Of a stretch of 64,000 nt of DNA, positions 11,044-21,853 are shown piece after piece; position 1 is the stretch's first letter, and each line of letters starts with the position of its first letter. The notes below the pieces were generated by a model. The model saw only the letters and a list, made by a program, of their open reading frames with translations, searched no databases and had not been told where the DNA came from. Origin of the DNA: Rostrohypoxylon terebratum (Eukaryota; Ascomycota; Sordariomycetes; Xylariales; Hypoxylaceae). Both the position numbers and the translations under genes were made by a program. The stretch spans positions 124,001 to 188,000 of the forward strand of contig MU385865.1 of assembly GCA_022497145.1 (NCBI GenBank). Direction: 5' to 3'.

Positions 11044-13476
11044 ATGGCGACCCCGGACACCTCGACCCTAACGTCGTCGCCGCAGATCTTCGCGACGCAC
11101 ACGCTGCCGCAGATCCGCGCGATACATAAAGCGCTGCACGCGCAGATCGACGAGAAGTCGGCGCGGCTGCGCACGCAGGTCGGCACGTCGTACCGCGAGC
11201 TGCTGGGCACCGCCGACTCCATCGTGCGCATGCGCGGCGACATGCTGCGCACGCAGGATATCCTGGGGGGTATGGGCGGCCGGTGCGGACGCGCTGCCGT
11301 GGCGGGCAAGATTGGGAATTTGGCTGCTTTTGGGGGGGAGGTGGATGGTGCTGGTGATGATGGTGATGGTGAGGGTGGGGGTGCGGGGGAGAGGAGGAGG
11401 GTTGGCGATGTGGCGAGGGTGAGGTTGCTTGGGGCTTGTGGATTGGTTGTCGATCGTCTGCTAAGGGGGGGGAAGGGGACGGAAGGGGGAGAGGGGAGGG
11501 GGGATAGGTTGGTGTTGGCAGCGAAGGTGCTTGTTTTGAAGCGCTTGCTCGTGTCGAGTTTTGGTGGTGGGGATACGGCGGAGGAGAGGGTGAAGAGGGC
11601 GGTGGAGGCGGCGAGGAAGAGCTTGGGTAGCTTGAGACGGCGGCTACTTCGGGCGGTCGAGAAAGCGTTAGAGAAGATTGGCGATGGGGTCGATCGAGGC
11701 GACATTTTGAAGGCCTTGACCGCGTATAGTCTGGCTTCGAGTTCCGGGGCGAGGGATGTGCTTCGTCATTTCTTGAGTGTGAGGGCTGAAGCTATGACGT
11801 ATGAATTCGATCCCGAAGAGCACGAGAATGAAAGAGACACCGAGAACGTTCTGAAGGGCCTCGATTTATATACGAGGACACTTTTGGATGTGCAAGCCCT
11901 AGTGCCCAGCAAGCTCTCCGACGCGCTGCTTCGGCTCAAAAAGCAGCACTTGTTAGCGGATGAATCTCTCCGCGGGCTAGAGGGCCTTCGACTAGACATA
12001 TTCGAGAAGTGGTGCGGCGAGGAGATACAATATTTCACTCCCTTCATTCGACACGACGACTTGGAGGGAAAACAGGCCAAGGAAATGCTTACGAGCTGGG
12101 CGACAAAAGGTGGTGAGATCCTTCTCCAGGGTCTTAGGAGGACCCTAGAGCACGTTTCCGAATTTAAGACCATCGTAGATCTTAGGACGAGTGTTCTTCA
12201 ACATTGGATTAAAGATGGCGGAAAAGCTAGAGGATTTGATCCGTCTGTTATGCTTAACGGAATACGGGAAGCCATCGATGACCGTCTCCTGCACATTTTA
12301 GAGGCTAAGGTTGCTAAGCTTAAACTAGTTGGATCAGAGGTGACCGCGACCCTCGAGGCATGGCAACCTGGCACGACAGACAAGCACCACAGTTTATGGG
12401 ATGAGGAGATGCTAGATATGGACATGTCGGGTAATGCGACTCATATCACCCGCGAGGTTATCTCCCGTCTATATGGTCGAAACGACGCCGTGGCTAAGGT
12501 AGTCACTAGCTACGAATCGTGGCATCGCGTCATTGACAGTGCGGATGAGTTAATCGGCCAACTCAAACGTCAACACTGGGATAATGACATGGACGAAATC
12601 GAAGATGAGGACGTCATTGCAGAGCGGCAGAAACTATTAAGCAAAGATGACCCTGAATTACTGAAGAGGAAGCTGGACGAAACTACCGTCGAAGCTTTCA
12701 AAGATCTGAATGAGCATTTGACGACTGCTTGGAAATCTAGAGTAGATAACCCAAGCAACGGCCCCATTTCTATGTACCTCTTACGAGTTCTTAGAGATAT
12801 CCGTGGGCGTCTACCTAAGCTAGAACCCATTCAGTCTTTTGGCTTGGAAAGTGTGCCTTCTCTACACGAGAAACTGGCAGCTCACGTATCGGTCTCGCCT
12901 GTCGAGAAATTCGCTTCAACAACACTAGCGAGAAGACGTGTGGTCGGCCGAGCTCTGTGGGAAGGCGACCCGGCTTTACCAGCACAACCGTCCCCCGGCA
13001 CATTCAAACTTCTACAGAACCTTGTCATGACTATGGGCGACGCAGGCCTAGATCTTTGGACACCTACCGCGGTGGGTGTTCTGAAGCGAACTTTCAGCAA
13101 GCAGCTTATCGAAGCGTGGCATGAGGAACTTAAATCCGAAGTCGAGGCAGGTGAAAAGACAGCTGAGACGAGTGAAGAAAAGTCTCCAGAGAAGGAGGAA
13201 GACGACTCCTCGGAGGCCCCAGAGAATTTGGTAAAGGATGAGAAGACTCCAGAGGAGAGTAAAAAGAGCAAAGATGTGTATATTCAGTGGCTGTACGACA
13301 TTCATCTCATTATGCAATGTTTTGGTCCCGATATCAGCTCAGAGGATTCATTCAAAGCTTTTTTGGATGAAATATTCGAAAAGACAGGACTAGAAAATGG
13401 AGCTAAGGACAAACTAGCGAAAACATCGCAGGAATATTGGAAGAGGACAAGCTTGCTATTTGGGCTGCTCGCATGA
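11044..13476 (+). CDS. COG1: Conserved oligomeric Golgi complex subunit 1
   Basis: An 810-residue intronless protein matching Cog1, a lobe A subunit of the eight-subunit COG tether that captures retrograde vesicles at the Golgi. The N-terminal 70 residues are the typical Vps51/EXO84/COG1 helical segment (IFATHTLPQIRAIHKALH, then ELLGTADSIVRMRGDM). The rest is long alpha-helical sequence, with an acidic Lys/Glu/Ser-rich linker near 695-740 and a C-terminal helical tail. The ATG sits in a strong context (caaccATGG). Residues of about 78-170 are encoded by an unusually G-rich, purine-rich stretch (11260-11520) giving Gly/Asp/Glu/Arg-rich sequence, probably a variable loop. The gene is convergent with the enoyl-CoA isomerase gene, only 81 bp separating the stop codons, so the 3' UTRs very likely overlap. 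Confidence 0.88.
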   Translation: MATPDTSTLTSSPQIFATHTLPQIRAIHKALHAQIDEKSARLRTQVGTSYRELLGTADSIVRMRGDMLRTQDILGGMGGRCGRAAVAGKIGNLAAFGGEVDGAGDDGDGEGGGAGERRRVGDVARVRLLGACGLVVDRLLRGGKGTEGGEGRGDRLVLAAKVLVLKRLLVSSFGGGDTAEERVKRAVEAARKSLGSLRRRLLRAVEKALEKIGDGVDRGDILKALTAYSLASSSGARDVLRHFLSVRAEAMTYEFDPEEHENERDTENVLKGLDLYTRTLLDVQALVPSKLSDALLRLKKQHLLADESLRGLEGLRLDIFEKWCGEEIQYFTPFIRHDDLEGKQAKEMLTSWATKGGEILLQGLRRTLEHVSEFKTIVDLRTSVLQHWIKDGGKARGFDPSVMLNGIREAIDDRLLHILEAKVAKLKLVGSEVTATLEAWQPGTTDKHHSLWDEEMLDMDMSGNATHITREVISRLYGRNDAVAKVVTSYESWHRVIDSADELIGQLKRQHWDNDMDEIEDEDVIAERQKLLSKDDPELLKRKLDETTVEAFKDLNEHLTTAWKSRVDNPSNGPISMYLLRVLRDIRGRLPKLEPIQSFGLESVPSLHEKLAAHVSVSPVEKFASTTLARRRVVGRALWEGDPALPAQPSPGTFKLLQNLVMTMGDAGLDLWTPTAVGVLKRTFSKQLIEAWHEELKSEVEAGEKTAETSEEKSPEKEEDDSSEAPENLVKDEKTPEESKKSKDVYIQWLYDIHLIMQCFGPDISSEDSFKAFLDEIFEKTGLENGAKDKLAKTSQEYWKRTSLLFGLLA

Positions 13477-13557
13477 TACCCATGACTTAGACCACATATA
13501 ACGATAACTAACGCTTTGATATGAAATATAATATATGCCACCCATTTGAAACATGCT

Positions 13558-14445
13558 TCATAACTTATGCCTCTTCTTGCCCGACGCGATCTTCTCAAAC
13601 TCCTCTAATGGAATGCCCTTGACAAATCTATCCAGGCCCGCAAATACCTCTGCCACATTCTGCTTCTCCAAGATCTCGATGTTGGGTTTCTGTATCAACG
13701 CCTTGATACCGAGCAAGCTATCGCTGTTCAAATGGTCGCCCATGCTATCGTCAATCTCCTTCATAACCTGCCGCATAAAGCCGTCGCTATCGCCCTTCTC
13801 GCACTCGAAGACCTTGTTCGCGAACCCGGTCTTCAGCAGGTCCTCGCAGGTGATGCGCTTGCTCAGGATGAGCGCCTCGTTAGCCTTGCTTATCCCGAGC
13901 CGCTGCACCATAGCGTAAGAGGCGCCTCCCTCGGCGACCAGGCCGAGCGAGGAGAAGGGCATCAGCAGGAAGGTGTGAGGCGCCACGTACACGAAGTCCG
14001 CGAAGGCCGTGAGAGCGGCTGAAAGCCCGACCGCGGGCCCGTTAAGCGCAGCGATCAGGATCTTCGGGTGCGTGTACAGTGCCCGTGTCAGGTTCAGATT
14101 GTTGGATACGAAGTCCCGTAGCCAGACTCTGTAGGCGTCTTGGTTGGCTACGCTAGACTTCTTATCGCCGAGAGAGACATCGGCACCACTGGGGTAGGGT
14201 GTTAGACTTGCATGTACTACGGTTTGGTGTATGGTGAGTCAAGTATGAGTGTAACCTTACGCAGAGAAGTATCGACCTTTCCCAGTCAGGATCGTAATGT
14301 AGATATCATCACGCTTAGCAATGTCCAATAGAGCTTTGGCTATGCCGTAGTAGCCATCAAAGCCTAAAGCGTTGAGCTTCTTGTCGTTATCGATAGTGAT
14401 GGTAGCAATGCGGCCGGCATACTCGACCTTGATCACATCCGTCAT
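13558..14445 (-). CDS. Peroxisomal-type enoyl-CoA hydratase/isomerase (delta3,delta2-enoyl-CoA isomerase)
   Basis: Two exons, 14445-14261 and 14188-13558, join across a 72-nt intron (GTAAGG donor, CCCCAG acceptor) into 271 residues. It is a crotonase-fold protein that most resembles delta3,delta2-enoyl-CoA isomerase (Eci1/PECI), which moves double bonds so unsaturated fatty acids can enter beta-oxidation. The oxyanion-hole regions are RYFSAGADVS (split by the intron) and ALNGPAVGLSAAL. The single catalytic Glu of the isomerase subgroup is E148 in LGLVAEGGAS, with no second hydratase Glu visible at the usual place. The C-terminus is -HKL, a plausible variant of the PTS1 peroxisome-targeting tripeptide. 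The start ATG opens the crotonase N-terminal strand directly. Alternative: another crotonase-family enzyme, but E148 and the PTS1-like end favour the isomerase. Confidence 0.85.
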
Positions 14446-15532
14446 GGCTGGTGTTTTGATGGGGGTTCACATTAAGTACCTATTCAGCAATTGATCGCTA
14501 TAACAAAGACAGGTATAAAAGTATAAAAGATGTAAGAAAATACGAAATCTATGGGTTCAAAAAGCCGAACAGTCTCGGAACGGCATTACTTTGTCACTTC
14601 CCAATCCCGACTGGACGGTTCAGGGTTCAGTGTTGGACAAAAAGAAGGTTGTTGTTTAATAGACTTCGAGTTCCAACGTTTCCTCGGGTACGCGCCCCCC
14701 GCTATAGCCCGCGTAGTTTAGGTGGGAACCTCGGCTTCCAAGGGTTCCAAGGGGATGCAGCTAGCCGTCTCTAGTTGGAACCTTTCTTCCCCACGATTTT
14801 CAAGTTTGACTCCGGAATTGTGTAATGAGTCAATTCCCAATTCCCAATTCCCAGTTCTCGGGCAGTCGCGTCCTTCTAGTTTTGAACCACTCTACGAAGT
14901 AATACTTTAATACTTAAGAGAGATGAGTCTAATTGGCTCCCAGACCCACTCGTTGGTCCTATAAATTCAGCGTGTTCTGACGGGTTGGTGCATGTGCTGA
15001 CGATACTTTGCCAAGACAAGCTAGCTGCATCTCAGGAGACTCAGAGTCTCAGGTAATAAATTGTTAGGCACCTTAGTCTCACTGTCTCAGAATTATGGAT
15101 GTAAATCTTCACATTGGAGGAAGGTATAAGCCATTTCATGATACACACTCACAAATAAGCTGACATAATAAAAGTAAAATATGCAACTCGCCGTCACATA
15201 CCTAGTACCTCTTTTTCCTTTTTTCCCTTCATCATGTCTGAGTTCTCACATTGAAAAAACTGTTCACATCACGGGTAACGCACTTTTCGGGTCAGGGATT
15301 AGTAAGTAAATACTAGTGATATGCGGCTGCAGATGTCCTGCAGTCTTCACCGATACCTACCATCTTATTTGATTTTTGTGAATCACAACTTAACAGCACG
15401 AAGACCCTATCTCAAACAGCACGAGTGAAGCCCTCATTCTTGAACTGATATCAGTATCATCTTATTTAATTTTCATAACAGTATCCATATTGCACTGGTA
15501 TCGGCCTGTATTTACATGTATAGGCCGCCACG
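14446..15532. other. Divergent intergenic region between isomerase and PP2C genes
   Basis: About 1.1 kb shared as the upstream region of two divergently transcribed genes. No open frame with a recognisable product is present. It holds an AATTCCC-type direct repeat (14832-14850) and Pol II-like AT-rich stretches. Both divergent genes act in organelle carbon metabolism, so shared control is possible but not shown. Confidence 0.4.
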
Positions 15533-17059
15533 ATGTCAACACGCCACCTCTTCCGTCATAGACCACGGCTCGATGCATCTATGCGCCTGCCACATCCGAC
15601 GCCGAGATTGGCAAGGCGTTTTATAAGCACCGAGACTCCGACGAAGTCTTCTTCAAGCAGCAGCACTATCGCCATATCTTTTGCTGCGGGGCTTACGTGT
15701 GCCTCATTAGCGAGTTGGTATTTATCTCGTAGCACGCAGAGTTCAAACTCTGCTCAGTTATCAACTACATCAACTGGGAAGGGGGGTTATAAGGACCTTA
15801 CAATCCCAGATCTCAATAAGCTGGGTCTATCTGGCAAGATTACCTATGCCCCAGTCCCTACTTCGGAAGGTGTCACACAGCAGCTCAACGAGAACGCTTT
15901 CTCACTTCTCGGAGGCGGAAAGCTCGTGAAGAGGTACGATGGCACGCAGGTGGCTTCTAACAACCCGTGTGAAGATGCCTTCATCCACGGCAGCTTCGCC
16001 AACCCCGCCGACAAAAGCGGCGAGGAGTGGCTTACCTGGGGCGTGTTTGACGGGCACTGCGGGTGGCAGATGTCGAACCTGCTAACTACGCACCTGATAC
16101 CGTTCGTGCGCCGCGCCCTCTCTGACTCCAGTGCTACCAACGGCGGAAAACTCAGCGAAGAAGCTATCCAGAAAGCTCTCAAATCCGCTTTTACGACGTT
16201 GGACGACACCCTCGTCAAGTCCGCCTCAGCGACCATCGATAGCGACCTCCCCTTCGCGGAGAAAGCGCGGCGTCTAGAAGCCGCGTACGCGGGCGCCTGC
16301 GCGCTCCTCACCCTCCTCGACCCAACCTCCCGGACGCTGACCGTAGCCTCCACGGGGGACTGCCGCGCAGTCCTCGGCCACAAGTCGCCCTCGACCGGTC
16401 AATGGGTAACCACGGACCTATCGAAAGACTGCACAGGCGCGAGCCCGGACGAAATCGCCCGCATCCAAGCGCAGTTCCCGGACGAGCCCGAGATCGTCAA
16501 GCACGGACGCGTCTGGGGCATGCAGCCCTCGCGCACGTTCGGCGACGGCATGTGGAAGTGGCCGATGGCGCTGAAGGACCGGTTGAGAAACGCGTACAGC
16601 GGGCTGAGTCTCCCGTCTGCGGCAAGGTACGGCGCGTATAAGGAGGGTCCGTACCTTACGGCGGAGCCGCTGGTTACGACGACGAAGATACCGGAGCAGG
16701 GGACTTCGTTTGTGATTTTGGCGACGGATGGGCTGTGGGATACGATGACGAGCGCGCAGGCTGTGGAGTTGGTTGGGAAGTGGGTGGAGTGGAGGGAGAC
16801 GGGGAAGGGAGGAGGGAAGCCGGGGAAGGTGGATTTTGGGGAGACGATTTTGGGAAGAAAGGGTGTGTGCAAGTTTGAGGAGGAGAAGACTACGGTGCAG
16901 GACAATAATGCGGCTGTTCATCTTGTGCGGAACGGACTTGGGGGCGCGGATGAGGAAATGGTGAGGGGAGCGTTGACGTTTCGGTACCCGAACTCGAGGG
17001 ATATCAGGGATGATATAACGGTTCAGGTCGTCTTTTTTGCTCCTGCTAAGGGGCAGTAG
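15533..17059 (+). CDS. Mitochondrial PP2C-family phosphatase (pyruvate dehydrogenase phosphatase type, Ptc5-like)
   Basis: A 508-residue intronless PPM/PP2C Ser/Thr phosphatase, probably the one that dephosphorylates and reactivates the pyruvate dehydrogenase E1 alpha subunit. Residues 1-35 are Arg-rich with almost no acids (RHLFRHRPRL, RLARRFIS), a mitochondrial presequence. Residues 47-66 form a hydrophobic segment that could be an inner-membrane sorting signal or anchor. PP2C metal-binding motifs are present: the ED pair in NPCEDAF, D173-G174-H175 in GVFDGHCGW, D399-G400 in ATDGLWD and D493-D494 in RDIRDDITV, with ASTGDCRAVLG between them. Length and the insertion between motifs match Ptc5/PDP rather than short cytosolic PP2Cs. 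The ATG context (gccacgATG) is good. The 3' third is G-rich on the coding strand. It is convergent with the NmrA-like gene. Confidence 0.85.
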   Translation: MSTRHLFRHRPRLDASMRLPHPTPRLARRFISTETPTKSSSSSSTIAISFAAGLTCASLASWYLSRSTQSSNSAQLSTTSTGKGGYKDLTIPDLNKLGLSGKITYAPVPTSEGVTQQLNENAFSLLGGGKLVKRYDGTQVASNNPCEDAFIHGSFANPADKSGEEWLTWGVFDGHCGWQMSNLLTTHLIPFVRRALSDSSATNGGKLSEEAIQKALKSAFTTLDDTLVKSASATIDSDLPFAEKARRLEAAYAGACALLTLLDPTSRTLTVASTGDCRAVLGHKSPSTGQWVTTDLSKDCTGASPDEIARIQAQFPDEPEIVKHGRVWGMQPSRTFGDGMWKWPMALKDRLRNAYSGLSLPSAARYGAYKEGPYLTAEPLVTTTKIPEQGTSFVILATDGLWDTMTSAQAVELVGKWVEWRETGKGGGKPGKVDFGETILGRKGVCKFEEEKTTVQDNNAAVHLVRNGLGGADEEMVRGALTFRYPNSRDIRDDITVQVVFFAPAKGQ

Positions 17060-17411
17060 TCAAGCGGTCATTGGGAGAAAGCGAGAGAAGGAAATGGAAT
17101 GCACGTCATACGTATCAGCAGGCGTTTCTATACCATACACTATGGGCGTTCTGGTTTCTTGCGGTCTTGATAGACGGCGCGGAAATGCGATATGCGATAT
17201 GAGTACAAGACCTAGACGATATATAACGAGCATGAATAACGAATTATTGAGCGACCTTCCGTAACGGGTTCCTGATATTTCTATATGGCGATGTTCCGAA
17301 TTCGAAGGGTCTATAAAAAGCGAAACCAGCACTGTTATCTCCGAAATATCGACTAATCATCTAACATTCACCAAATTCACAGACGAACTATTCCGAGAAC
17401 GTCCCCCGATC
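17060..17411. other. Convergent intergenic spacer
   Basis: A 352-bp spacer between two stop codons, expected to hold the two 3' UTRs. No gene, repeat or RNA structure seen. Confidence 0.5.
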
Positions 17412-18365
17412 CTAACTAGGCTGTGCCACATTCTTATACAACTCCCTAAGCTCGTCCTTGTTCTTCTCGAGCCACTCCCTAAACGTGCTGAATCTGAGCC
17501 CGTAATCGTTGGCCGGCTGCGCCGGGGCCTTCCAGTCTCTCCGCGAGATCTGTCCGGCGACAACGATGTTCTTCTTGACGGCCTCCTCCTCCTCCTCCTT
17601 CTTGAACGTGTACACGCCCAGCTTCTTGCCGGTGACCTCGCTCAAGTGCCTGATGACCTCCCTCACCGTCAGCAGCTCGCCCGCGAGGTGCAACTCGCGC
17701 GTCGGGCCGCCGGCAAAGGTGTCCGGGTTCTCGATCGCGGCGGCGGCGGTGCGCCCGATGTCGTCGGGCGAGATCATGGACAGGACGTGGTCCTCGGGGA
17801 ACGCCGTGTGCCAGACGCCCTCCCGGAACAGGTCCGGGTGCTGGAAGTTGGCCATGCGCTCGACGGTGTAGTTCGACATGAACTCCGTGGGGCGCAGCAG
17901 CGTGTAGTTTTTAAACCCCGCCTCGCGCACGAGCTCCTCGCCCTTGGCCTTCGCTGTCCAGTAGTTGACGAAGAAGGGCATGCTGTCGAGCCCGGGCAGC
18001 TCCTTGAAGTACTCGATGCCGCCCACGGTGCTGTAGAGCACGTGGCTCACCGTGCCGCTGCGCTTGGCCGCCTCCACGATGTTGCGCGCGCCCCGCACCT
18101 CGGCTTCGGTGTCTTGCAGGTCGAAGGCGGAGATGAAGAAGACGGCTTCCATGCCGGCGACGGCTTTCTCTATCGACGCGACGTCCTTGTCCCAGTCGCC
18201 GCCCTGCATGATCTCGACGCCTTGGGCGGCGAGCTCTTTGGCTTTCTCGGACGATGCGTCGCGGACTAGAGCGCGGATCTCGTGCTTCTGGTTCGATGCT
18301 TGGAGAGCGCGGACGGTGGAACCTCCTTGGGTGCCCGTTGCGCCGAGGACGAGGACTTTGACCAT
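17412..18365 (-). CDS. NmrA-like NAD(P)-binding protein (atypical short-chain dehydrogenase)
   Basis: A 317-residue intronless protein of the NmrA/HSCARG group of atypical SDRs. The N-terminus has the nucleotide-binding loop VLVLGATGTQGGS (GxxGxxG at 8-14), followed by a Rossmann fold. The block around YSTVGGIEYFKELPG and the later segment VNYWTAKAKGEELVREAG replace the classical YxxxK catalytic site, and TLLRPTEFMSNY follows as usual in NmrA-like proteins. Members act as redox sensors or regulators binding NAD(P) (NmrA in nitrogen repression) or as reductases; which applies here cannot be told. Third-position GC is very high, unlike the AT-richer neighbours, which could mean strong expression. 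A Lys/Glu-rich stretch (KKEEEEEAVKK) lies near residue 260. Cytosolic or nuclear, no targeting signal. Confidence 0.85.
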   Translation of the reverse strand: MVKVLVLGATGTQGGSTVRALQASNQKHEIRALVRDASSEKAKELAAQGVEIMQGGDWDKDVASIEKAVAGMEAVFFISAFDLQDTEAEVRGARNIVEAAKRSGTVSHVLYSTVGGIEYFKELPGLDSMPFFVNYWTAKAKGEELVREAGFKNYTLLRPTEFMSNYTVERMANFQHPDLFREGVWHTAFPEDHVLSMISPDDIGRTAAAAIENPDTFAGGPTRELHLAGELLTVREVIRHLSEVTGKKLGVYTFKKEEEEEAVKKNIVVAGQISRRDWKAPAQPANDYGLRFSTFREWLEKNKDELRELYKNVAQPS

Positions 18366-21300
18366 CTTGTCGTTGTTGCTTTGTTAAGTTATGGGTATTA
18401 GGTATGATTGGATTTAAGATTGTGGGAATGTCTGCTGAGATACAACGTCGATGATAGCGAGCGCGATGTTAGATTTATATACTATACGCTTGCTTCGTTT
18501 TATGCAAGGTACGTCAGGTACGTGGCTAGGTAAGGTGTCGGCGCTTACATCTCACCTCATCCTTCTCGGCGAGTTGACTCAGGCGGCAACGTCGATGGGC
18601 CCGCATTCGAATCCCGCCGTCCGGGAACATCAAATTCTCCACCTCGGTGGTCGTCGATCAAATCTACCCGCATCTCATCGTTCCGTTTGCTTATTTGCTG
18701 CCTGCAGGCCCTAGAAGCTGCCAGAATCGTATGCGGGAAGATCCTGGTGGGACCGGCACCAAAACCGGGATATTGGGTCTCGGCATGCGCCTCCCTCGCT
18801 ATTGGAGTCCATCCGTAGTCCGGGGAAAGACGGCCTATGATTGGCTACAGCTGTCACAAATCAACGGAAGCTCATTTCACAGCCAACTTATATTCTTTCC
18901 GTGCGGTATAGTTTATGGGGCTCTTCATTTCCTTTTCTTCTTCAGGAGAGATTTCTCGTAAGTCGAATTCCAAAACTTACCTAGTACCTAGTTATAACGC
19001 ATGCTTCGTATACATTCTACTTCTTGGCTACTAGGCAATCACCGAGCAGTTGTGAGAGTCAAAAAGCAAGAGACTCAGCTTGTCAAGTTTAGTTTTAACT
19101 TCCATATATCACGACGGGTTCGCAGACGGCTGCAACTTGTCCTTGATATTCAATTTTCATCAACTTCACAAGAGGTACGAGCGAACGAACGAACCAACCC
19201 AATTTCGTCCGTTATACGCCCGTAACGCTACACCAATTGAGTCGAGATACCATTTAGAACACATAGTTCTGGGCAATCGAATCTTGTTGGCAATTTCAAC
19301 GATGCACACACACATATAGTTCTCTACTTTCCAGGTACGCATACTCCTTGTCTAAATCGTTAAGCAGCCTGCCATATGTATGCTATTTGTCTTAGTAAAC
19401 TTATAATCTTTCAGAAAAGGGGTATGTGCTAGAAGCAGTGAAAACCAGGGATTCGAAATCTAGTATAACACAGTTAACGAGATGCTTGCAACCTCTACAC
19501 CTTTAGATGTTCATATCCTCTAGGATGATGTACTTCAGTCTTCAGCCACCTAAAAGCGAATAGAGGAGCTCTGGTTGCCCAATAAGTCGAATTGAAATTC
19601 CTCTCCACAAACAATATCTGAACATATCGTCGACGATTTCCCGAACTGGTTTCTGGATCCAGTTCCGCTAGCATGCTTAAAACGTCATTGCCCAATGCTT
19701 AATCATGGTTCAGCAGTAGAGCAGAGTATTAGCAAATCGATGCATTTATTGCAGAGCTCATTTTGAGTACATAACTCCGCGAACTATAGTTGACCAATGT
19801 TCGGGACCTGTAAAAACTCAGGAATAGATAGTATCACATTACATCTCGAACATGCGTGTCTGTACAGCAAATGACCACCGATCTTTATACATTTATACAT
19901 AACCCAACAAGAGCGCCAACGACATGAATGAGCTATTATAATACCCAACTACCGCCACCACACCCTAAAAGATCTAAAGATCGACAGCCGCGTCTCTCGT
20001 CACCTACCTAACTGAGCAACCCCCAAACTCCGTACCTAGCCCTAACCCGGCGCACACCTATCTATCCAGGCACATATCCAACCCCCTCCCCCTGATCCAG
20101 CCCAGCCAGCCACAAGCCACAGCGACCGGGAAACCCACACGCCCACGCACGCCGTACCAAGATACCGCTCACGGCAGGACAGGACAGGGGGGAGAGGGGG
20201 TTGGTGAGAGAGACTGATCGGAAAGGGATCCGAGACTAGCAGCAGCGCAGGGCGCAGGACGCAGGACCGCAGCCCCCTAAGCCCGGTAGGGTTGCATACA
20301 TTAGCCCCAATCCGCCGGGCATTTTTAACCCACTCCCACATTCAATTCTCCCCTTCCCCTTGCCCTATAGCGCTTGCCTTATCCCTAGTAGGTAATAGAT
20401 ACGCAGGTAGGTAGGTCGTAGGTTAGCAGGTAGTGGGATACAAAGCCTCCCCCCCAAATCCCCCTCAAACCAACTCACGAGCTCGCATTAAAAAAAAAAA
20501 AAAAATCCACGCTGCTATTTTCGGGTTCCGGAGTGGACGTGCATGGCATATATGTATGCGTGGACGGGACAATGTAGACACATTTTTACCTACCTAGGTC
20601 CTACCTACACATCTGCGTATAGGTATAGGTATACCTACCTACCTACCTACCTCCCATCTCCTTACACAAACGTACGCTGTTTACCTACCTACTCACATCT
20701 CACAAGCTGAACAAATATGTACAAAAGACCCCCCACAAACCCACACACCGAATACATAATCGCGAAGAAGCGAGCTCATGTTTCAATCTACACCATATAG
20801 CACAGCACAGCACTAGATGACGTCTTCAGCTCCGCCCCCCCTTCCCCTCCAAAACTGGAAAGAATCCTTCCGCATGTTTCGAAACGCCCCCTATCCCGAT
20901 AGACATCCCGCACTCTATTCGAAACAAGGAACCAAAGTCCTGTCAGCCAAACGCCCCCTCGGTGACATACCGGTAGCCCTTCCGGTGCTTTGCTTACCTA
21001 CTTATGTACCCAGGTCCTAGGTAGGTAGTGATTAAATCCGCCACCTTACTTACCGAACCGGGTATTAACATCTCCTTCACTTTCGGCGAGACCGTATTCT
21101 CTTTCTCACTTTCACAGATCCACCATTATAGGATTATAGATAGTCACAGAAGTAATCAATATTCAAGCCATTGATGTAATAATACCTAATAATACCCGTT
21201 GAATGAAAAAAACGCATTCGATTCTATTGTCATATCTAGGCTGTTGGTCTACCCATCAAATAAGCCGGCAGGCGACGTTTGTATGCCGTCGAGTAGTAAG

Positions 21301-21853
21301 ATAGGAATGCAAATACTATCTCGTCAATTCTTCTCGCTTTTTGTCTTCGTTTCGCCGTCGACTTTGTTCTCCGTCACGGCCAACCGCTCGCTTGTTCCGT
21401 CCGGGCTTTGCGCCCCTAATGCCCCTTATGACCTTTCCCGCGTCCCGAAAACCCCGACAAGAAAAAACTTTCAACGCCTTACGCCTAAACCTGCATGGAT
21501 GGGAGAGCGGTCGTCTGTCTCCCTAAACCAGCCGCTAAAACCAGTAAACCAATTTGTGAAAAAAAAGACACATCTGAAGGGAACTCGTTGATGCGAAATT
21601 GACCATTAAAAAACCGATATTATGTGGCTAAACTGTATGTTGCATGATGCCATTTGAATTGACTGGAGGCCCTTAATTTCTATGTTATTTGCAATGATAT
21701 GTTCTTTATGCGCCGATGTCATTTTTAGGTCGTCCAAAATAGTAATAGATAGGGGTGGTAGGAGGATGTTTGTTCATGTCTAGTTCGGGAGATTAGACGA
21801 GGTGTAGGTAATAGACGCATTCTGGAGATGCTTAAGTAGGCGCCTGAGAGATC
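18366..21853. other. 3.5-kb intergenic region, no supported gene
   Basis: No supported gene. A B-box-like GCATTCGAATCCC at 18604-18616 lacks a matching tRNA body. An A16 run lies at 20489-20504. From 20380 to 20690 and again at 21001-21027 the sequence is dominated by TAGGTAGG/CCTACCTA repeats and the dispersed CCTAGG motif. Open frames of 60-130 codons (for example 21199-21591 plus) have no recognisable features. The last 200 bases would be the Pumilio 3' UTR. Confidence 0.45.
20581..20694. repeat. TACC/TAGG-rich low-complexity repeat with CCTAGG palindrome
   Basis: Successive copies of CCTAC, TAGGTA and TACC tetranucleotide-type units, beginning with TACCTAGGTCCTACCTAC, passing through ATAGGTATAGGTATACC and ending in five TACC-type units. 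It belongs to the dispersed CCTAGG/TACCTA motif class seen through the intergenic DNA of this window. Confidence 0.7.

Noticed and set aside
18521..18620. tRNA candidate with GGCTAGGTAAGG and GCATTCGAATCCC boxes
   Set aside because: Spacing is acceptable but no acceptor, D or T stems form around the boxes.
21199..21591. 130-codon plus-strand frame downstream of the Pumilio gene
   Set aside because: No motif and unusual composition; lies where 3' UTR and intergenic DNA are expected.
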